Assembly (NCBI RefSeq): GCF_020217025.1
Contig: NZ_JAIWOF010000217.1
Location: forward strand, 1-10,000
Length of the DNA stretch: 10,000 nt
Origin: Flavobacterium sp.
GTDB lineage: Bacteria > Bacteroidota > Bacteroidia > Flavobacteriales > Flavobacteriaceae
Direction of reading: 5' to 3'
Under the pieces are notes generated by a model, which did no database searches, was not told the DNA's origin, and worked only from the letters and a program-made list of their open reading frames with translations. The position numbers and the translations under genes were made by a program. Numbering within the stretch: the first letter of the stretch is position 1; each line of letters begins with the position of its first letter. Shown here one piece after another: positions 5,733 to 10,000 of this stretch.

Positions 5733-8321
5733 TTATTGCATCCACAAACCTTTCGGTTTATTTTTTAAATAATAATCTAACCAATCTTTAATGCGTCTAC
5801 TCAAATCTATTTGATTAGTCTCCTGCATTAAAACATGACCTTCTTCAGGATAAACCAATAAAGTGTTCAATTTACCTAAACGCCATAAAGCATTATGGAA
5901 TTTGACACTATGCAACCAATCCAACTGTAAATCTTTTGTTCCAGTCCATGAAAGTGTTGGCGATGTGATAGATGATACATATTGCAAAGGTGAATTCTTT
6001 AGGAAATCTTCACTGTAAAAAGGAGCTGTAATACGCATTTGGTCGCGTTCAAATCTCCACATATTCGATTTTCCATGTCCATCACTTGTCAAATAAGCAC
6101 TTACTAAATCAATCATGGGAGAACCAATTATGGCTGTTCGAAATAAATCAGTGTTTCCCATTATATAAGCAGTTTCATAACCTCCAAAAGAATGTCCCAT
6201 TAAGGCTACCCTTTCCTTGGAAATAGAATAATCTTTTAATACTTCAGTTACAGCTGCTGCTACACAAGCCAAAGCATCTGCACCCGGATTATCAACACCA
6301 TAAATAATATCAGGATACAAAACAAAATACCCATCAGAAACATAATTACTTAAATTAAAACCCCACGGGCTCTTTTCAGATGGAGGAATGTATTCCATAA
6401 TTTCACCCGACTTCTTTTCATAAATAACCACCAACAAAGGATATTCTTTCTTCTCATCATAAGATTCCGGATAAAACAAAGCGCCCTTCAAAGACTTATC
6501 TTTTCCCGGTAATTGGTAGTTAATCAATTTATATTTTCCCCATTCATATTTAGCTTGTTGTTCATTGGTTTGAGTTATTTCAGTGACCCTTCCATTACCA
6601 TCTACAAATAACAAACGCGGTGATAAACTAAAATTTTGTTCTACAAATAAAAAATGATCAAAAGAAACTGAAGTCTGAATCAAATGCAAAGCACTTGACC
6701 GCTCTATTAATGGTGTTACGTGTAAGTTTACATCCATAATTGCAAATCCAGTCCCTAAAGTTGTTAAGTCTTTTACAAACAACAACTGCTTTGCATGTTT
6801 CTGTACAACTCGAGTTTGAAAACCGTAATATGAAGCTTTGGGAGGCGAAGGCAATTGCGATTCATAAATTCTGAAAACCTTATCTACTTCTTTTCCGTTT
6901 GTAATTCGTTTGGTTAAAGTTCCATTTGTAGTGAATAGCCAAACATCATGTGTATCACTCAAAAACAAACTACTATCATCAGAAGCCCACCAAGCAGGTG
7001 CTGCAGGAGGAATACTTCCAGGCTTATCATAATGCTCATTATAAAAATTAGAAGAAATAGAACAAGTAATACAAGAGTGAAGTCGCTTTTGAATATCATA
7101 AACCCACCACTGCTTTTCAGTATAATAAGCAATAAAATTCCCTTTTGGTGAAAACATCAAAGTATTCGGGAAACTTTTACTTATACGCTCCAAATCGATA
7201 TATTCTTGATTTTCTAAATATTTTAAATAAAAACCATTTGAACTACTCTTTACAGAATCCAAATCCGTTTTCTTTTTTCCAATCAACAAAGCATATTGTG
7301 CATTCCCATTTAAAATCGCGTTACTATAAAGGGTGTCTTCAACTGAACTAACTAGTTGAGTATCTACATCCCAAAAATGCCAAAACAAATTATTATTTTC
7401 TCGTACGCTTTTGTTTAATGGTGGTAAATCCTTACTATCACTATGCCACACCTGAACACAATTTTCACAAGTATTTTGCTTTTTAGGAATAACCGACTCT
7501 AGTGAAAAAAATACTCTTGAGCCTTCACTAGTCAAATAAAGAGACTGTTGATTCAATATATAATCTTTAGGTAAATGATCATGAGATAGAACTTGTAAAT
7601 GGGATTTTTTTCTTTTAGGTGGATTAATAGAATAATAATACAACTGTAAAGGTTTTTCTGTAGCTTCATCTAGAAAAAAAGCAAACTTTTGTCCCTTATC
7701 ATCCCATTTAAAACCCGAAATCAATGAAGTGGAAGAAAAATTAGCAATTACATTTTCTTTATTTGTATTCAAATCATATAGTACAACTTTTTGTCCCTTA
7801 TCGTTAGAAACAACTGAAACACTATAACGCTTATCATTACTGAAACTTAAATCAGTAATATCAGTAATGATATTACTTTGCAAAGTGGCTAGTTGGATAA
7901 ATGCAAGCTTTTTATTTTTCTCTGAATTACTTAAAACAACCAATTGCTTGCCATCCTTTGAAAAATGATATGTCAAAACCGAATCTCTAATAAATTGCAA
8001 CTCCCCTTTTCTTAAATCAAATAATTGTAAACTATCATTTCTTGAAAACGCAAAAATATTGGTATCCGGTGAAAACAAACCTCCTTTGCATTTCGGAAAA
8101 GTGTGCCTCTTATTTCTTTTTACGTTTTGTAAATAAAGAGTATCTGTAATAGAATTTCCCACTACATAACTCACCCAAGCTCCATTGCCACTCATAGAAA
8201 TTGCTTTAAAATCATTCCACTTTAAATAAGCATCAACAGTCAATGGTAACTTTTGTGCATAGGCTACATGGGAAAAGTTAATTCCTAGACACACTAGTAA
8301 TAATCCTAGTACTTTACACAT
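5733..8321 (-). CDS. Secreted S9-family serine peptidase (prolyl oligopeptidase type)
   Basis: 862 residues. A signal peptide (MCKVLGLLLVCLGINFSHVA) has a probable cut after Ala22 (AYA, then QK), so the enzyme is exported, probably to the periplasm. Residues about 25-590 are a long beta-rich region with WD-like strand repeats, consistent with the N-terminal propeller of S9 enzymes. Residues about 600-855 are the alpha/beta-hydrolase domain: nucleophile Ser711 in GHSFGGYE, Asp797 in GTKDLQLDW and His829 in EEGHVL make a complete triad. Such enzymes cut short peptides, often after proline, or act as dipeptidyl or acyl-aminoacyl peptidases; the exact specificity cannot be read here. Two CxxC pairs (285/288 and 417/420) lie in the propeller part. 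The gene is last in a SusC-SusD-peptidase operon, 58 bases after the SusD stop, suggesting that imported peptides are its substrate. The ATG at 8321 is chosen because the signal peptide follows directly. Confidence 0.88.
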   Translation of the reverse strand: MCKVLGLLLVCLGINFSHVAYAQKLPLTVDAYLKWNDFKAISMSGNGAWVSYVVGNSITDTLYLQNVKRNKRHTFPKCKGGLFSPDTNIFAFSRNDSLQLFDLRKGELQFIRDSVLTYHFSKDGKQLVVLSNSEKNKKLAFIQLATLQSNIITDITDLSFSNDKRYSVSVVSNDKGQKVVLYDLNTNKENVIANFSSTSLISGFKWDDKGQKFAFFLDEATEKPLQLYYYSINPPKRKKSHLQVLSHDHLPKDYILNQQSLYLTSEGSRVFFSLESVIPKKQNTCENCVQVWHSDSKDLPPLNKSVRENNNLFWHFWDVDTQLVSSVEDTLYSNAILNGNAQYALLIGKKKTDLDSVKSSSNGFYLKYLENQEYIDLERISKSFPNTLMFSPKGNFIAYYTEKQWWVYDIQKRLHSCITCSISSNFYNEHYDKPGSIPPAAPAWWASDDSSLFLSDTHDVWLFTTNGTLTKRITNGKEVDKVFRIYESQLPSPPKASYYGFQTRVVQKHAKQLLFVKDLTTLGTGFAIMDVNLHVTPLIERSSALHLIQTSVSFDHFLFVEQNFSLSPRLLFVDGNGRVTEITQTNEQQAKYEWGKYKLINYQLPGKDKSLKGALFYPESYDEKKEYPLLVVIYEKKSGEIMEYIPPSEKSPWGFNLSNYVSDGYFVLYPDIIYGVDNPGADALACVAAAVTEVLKDYSISKERVALMGHSFGGYETAYIMGNTDLFRTAIIGSPMIDLVSAYLTSDGHGKSNMWRFERDQMRITAPFYSEDFLKNSPLQYVSSITSPTLSWTGTKDLQLDWLHSVKFHNALWRLGKLNTLLVYPEEGHVLMQETNQIDLSRRIKDWLDYYLKNKPKGLWMQ

Positions 8322-8339
8322 TTTTTAAAATTTTAAAAT

Positions 8340-8373
8340 AGGTAGTTTAAGAAATGATTTTCTTAAACTACCT
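8340..8373 (-). terminator. Intergenic hairpin between the susD-type gene and the peptidase gene
   Basis: A perfect 15-bp stem (8340-8354 with 8359-8373), with a 4-base TGAT loop (8355-8358), fills most of the 58-base gap. On the minus strand the stem is followed by ATTTT and further A/T bases, only a moderate U tract. No promoter for the peptidase gene is seen after it. It is best read as an attenuator or an mRNA 3'-end-protecting stem that lowers peptidase output relative to SusC/SusD. Confidence 0.6.
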
Positions 8374-8379
8374 TATTAT

Positions 8380-9789
8380 TTAATAACCTGAATTTTGTGG
8401 CATCAAATTAGGATTTAACAACAGTTCTGATTCTGGCAAAGGCAATAACAAATCCTTTGTATCCCAACCTGGCTTCACTACGCCTAGAACAGAAGTCGCT
8501 GTTCCACTTCGTTTCAAATCAAACCAACGGTGACCCAATTCTGTAAAAAATTCATGTCGTCGCTCCTGATGAATAGCATCTAGCAAATCAGGCTGATTTG
8601 AAAAAGGAGTATCGCCCAAACCAGAACGATTTCGAATAACATTCAAATCTGCAGCACCTCCTGTCAAATCTAACATTTGAACCTTTGCTTCCGCTCGAAT
8701 CAAATACAACTCTTCCAAGCGTAGCAGTATGGAATATTCAACTGAACTTCCGGTAGTACCAATCGCTTTATATTTATAAGCATGATACCATGAATCTACA
8801 CCATTGGTTACGGTCTGTATCCAATTAGTTCGTCTAATATCTCCAACTTCAAATGAAGAAACTAAAGCCGGAGTTAAAGCAAAAGTGGGTGGTGGAGCAC
8901 TTGTAAAAGTATAATTCTGGGCTTCCAAAGTATTAGCTCCTGTAAACTGCGGTCTTAACTGTAAAAGTGTTCCAGTACTTTCTTTTAAAAAAACATTATC
9001 CACTGGCGCCAACTGATACATTGAAGTAGAACCTATTACCAAATCTGCATATTGTATTGCTTGTGACCAATCCTCTGAGTATAATTTCACCCTGGCTAAC
9101 AATGCATAAACCACACTCTTATTAGGACGAGTACGTTCAAAACTCACATAAGTTGTCGGAATTAAAGTTGCCGATTGTTGTAAATCAGTACTGATAAATG
9201 AATAAACATCCTGAACAGTACTCTTTGAAATACTTGCATTTGTTACATAATCTGTAGAAATTACATAAGGAATCTCACCAAACATATTAACCAAATAAAA
9301 ATGGAGATAAGCACGTAAAAACAAAGCCTCTCCAAGCAAACGTTCTTTATCTGCTACAGATAAGGAAGAAGACTGTTGAACGCCTTCAATAACAGCGTTT
9401 GCAGCATATACCAATTGATAAGTTCCGTTCCATAAGGTTCTGATAGTACCATTAGTGGGCAAAACATTGTTTTGGTAAAAAAATTGAGGTGCCAAATTTC
9501 CCGAACTATAATAATCTAATTCATCAGCATAATGCCCCATCAAACATCCAACTCCCGATGAATTACCTTGCAACAGCACTTCATCACGAAGTTTAGCATA
9601 AATATAACCTAGAGCAGCATCAGCAGTTGCCACATCTTCAAAAACTGTTGGACCACTCAATTGAGAAGTAGGTAAATCTACAGTAACAAATTCATCACAA
9701 CTACTCAAAGTAGCTACCGAAAAAATTACTAGAATATAACGCGATAAGGCATTTAGTATTCTAAATAAAAACACATTCATAAGTATCAT
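8380..9789 (-). CDS. SusD/RagB family outer-membrane nutrient-binding lipoprotein
   Basis: 469 residues from the ATG at 9789, or 466 from the in-frame ATG at 9780. A lipoprotein signal ends in TLSSC with Cys31 as the lipidation site, followed by acidic residues, as usual for surface-exposed Bacteroidota lipoproteins. The start of the mature protein (DEFVTVDLPTSQL) and the following SGPTVFEDVATADAALG region are typical of SusD/RagB. Further family marks are EALFLRAYLHFYLVNMFGEI near 154-173, RLEELYLIRAEAKV near 356-369, RRHEFFTELGHRWFDLKRSG near 410-429, and the C-terminal NPNLMPQNSGY. SusD proteins cap the SusC channel and capture oligosaccharides or peptides on the cell surface. The ligand is unknown here; the downstream S9 peptidase favours peptides over glycans, and no glycoside hydrolase is visible. 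It starts just after the SusC stop and is surely in the same operon. Confidence 0.93.
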   Translation of the reverse strand: MILMNVFLFRILNALSRYILVIFSVATLSSCDEFVTVDLPTSQLSGPTVFEDVATADAALGYIYAKLRDEVLLQGNSSGVGCLMGHYADELDYYSSGNLAPQFFYQNNVLPTNGTIRTLWNGTYQLVYAANAVIEGVQQSSSLSVADKERLLGEALFLRAYLHFYLVNMFGEIPYVISTDYVTNASISKSTVQDVYSFISTDLQQSATLIPTTYVSFERTRPNKSVVYALLARVKLYSEDWSQAIQYADLVIGSTSMYQLAPVDNVFLKESTGTLLQLRPQFTGANTLEAQNYTFTSAPPPTFALTPALVSSFEVGDIRRTNWIQTVTNGVDSWYHAYKYKAIGTTGSSVEYSILLRLEELYLIRAEAKVQMLDLTGGAADLNVIRNRSGLGDTPFSNQPDLLDAIHQERRHEFFTELGHRWFDLKRSGTATSVLGVVKPGWDTKDLLLPLPESELLLNPNLMPQNSGY

Positions 9790-9797
9790 TTTTTAAA

Positions 9798-10000
9798 TTA
9801 AAAACTCAATTGTACTCCTAAGGTTAACATTCGTAAGGTAGGCAACCTACCTTGCGATTGGTTTTCAGGGTCTGCGCCTTGAAATTTGGTAAACGTCAAT
9901 AAATTTTGCCCTTGAAAATACAACTTACAACTCCCCTCTTTCATTAGCGTCTTGGGCAAAGTGTAAGAAAGTGATAAATTTTTCAAACGTACGAAAGAAG
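9798..10000 (-). CDS. SusC/RagA family TonB-dependent receptor, C-terminal fragment
   Basis: Only the last 66 codons are inside the window; the gene continues past the right edge. The reading frame is open to base 10000 and reads SFVRLKNLSLSYTLPKTLM at the edge, the very typical last-strands motif of SusC/RagA outer-membrane receptors, followed by KLYFQGQNLLTFTKFQGADP and a C-terminal LTLGVQLSF ending in an aromatic residue, as expected for the final beta-strand of an outer-membrane barrel. SusC proteins import substrates across the outer membrane using TonB energy, with SusD as lid. The stop lies eight bases before the ATG of the SusD gene, so the two are translated from one mRNA. There is no sign of truncation within the visible part. 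Confidence 0.9.
   Translation of the reverse strand, partial: SFVRLKNLSLSYTLPKTLMKEGSCKLYFQGQNLLTFTKFQGADPENQSQGRLPTLRMLTLGVQLSF

Noticed and set aside
6948..7351. Plus-strand frames inside the S9 peptidase gene
   Set aside because: Antisense shadows of a complete peptidase with signal peptide and catalytic triad.
9798..9986. A separate 62-residue gene starting with TTG at 9986
   Set aside because: The frame is open upstream to the window edge and reads as the C-terminus of a SusC/RagA receptor, so it is a fragment of a larger gene.
1263..10000. Second copy of the ssrA 3' end (the other att site)
   Set aside because: No stretch matching the CTCGGCGACTCC region was found by eye; GACTCT near 7495 is too short to count.
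1..10000. CRISPR array, tRNA genes, insertion-sequence ends
   Set aside because: No regularly spaced direct repeats, no cloverleaf besides the tRNA-like part of tmRNA, and no transposase or paired terminal repeats were seen.

Overview
The window looks like AT-rich chromosomal DNA of a Bacteroidota bacterium, most likely a member of the Flavobacteriaceae. Four things point there: SusC/SusD genes, the tmRNA tag GENNYALAA, promoters of the Bacteroidota type (TTTG, about 20 bases, TAnnTTTG), and start codons without a clear Shine-Dalgarno sequence. No species can be named from the sequence alone.

Layout, left to right. Positions 1-711 (minus strand) hold the N-terminal 237 residues of an alanine dehydrogenase / saccharopine dehydrogenase-like NAD(P) enzyme with a clear promoter at 751-782. 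Divergent from it is ssrA (tmRNA, 868-1262), closed by a perfect 15-bp terminator hairpin. After a 190-base spacer containing two inverted repeats comes a full-length tyrosine recombinase (1512-2747, plus strand). The order tmRNA 3' end, spacer, integrase is the usual layout of one edge of an integrative element that uses ssrA as its target. No second copy of the ssrA 3' end is seen in the window, so the other edge, if there is one, lies outside.

Next on the plus strand is a three-gene set: an AraC-type regulator with PAS-like and HAMP-like N-terminal parts (2856-3740, own promoter at 2807-2838), a MauE/DoxX-type membrane protein fused to a large C-terminal domain probably facing the periplasm (3833-5362), and a small secreted protein with four cysteines resembling the DUF6520 family (5387-5668). 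It converges on a minus-strand operon read from the right edge: the end of a SusC/RagA TonB-dependent receptor (9798-10000), a SusD/RagB lipoprotein (8380-9789) and a secreted S9-family serine peptidase (5733-8321). A hairpin lies between susD and the peptidase gene, and a two-way terminator hairpin (5674-5697) separates the two converging modules.

How the genes may work together: SusC/SusD with an S9 peptidase suggests uptake and cleavage of peptides at the cell envelope. The MauE/DoxX protein and the cysteine-bearing secreted protein suggest thiol or disulfide chemistry in the same compartment, under control of the AraC-type regulator. That the two modules form one system is inferred only from their being neighbours. 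Whether any of this is cargo of an ssrA-integrated element is also open.
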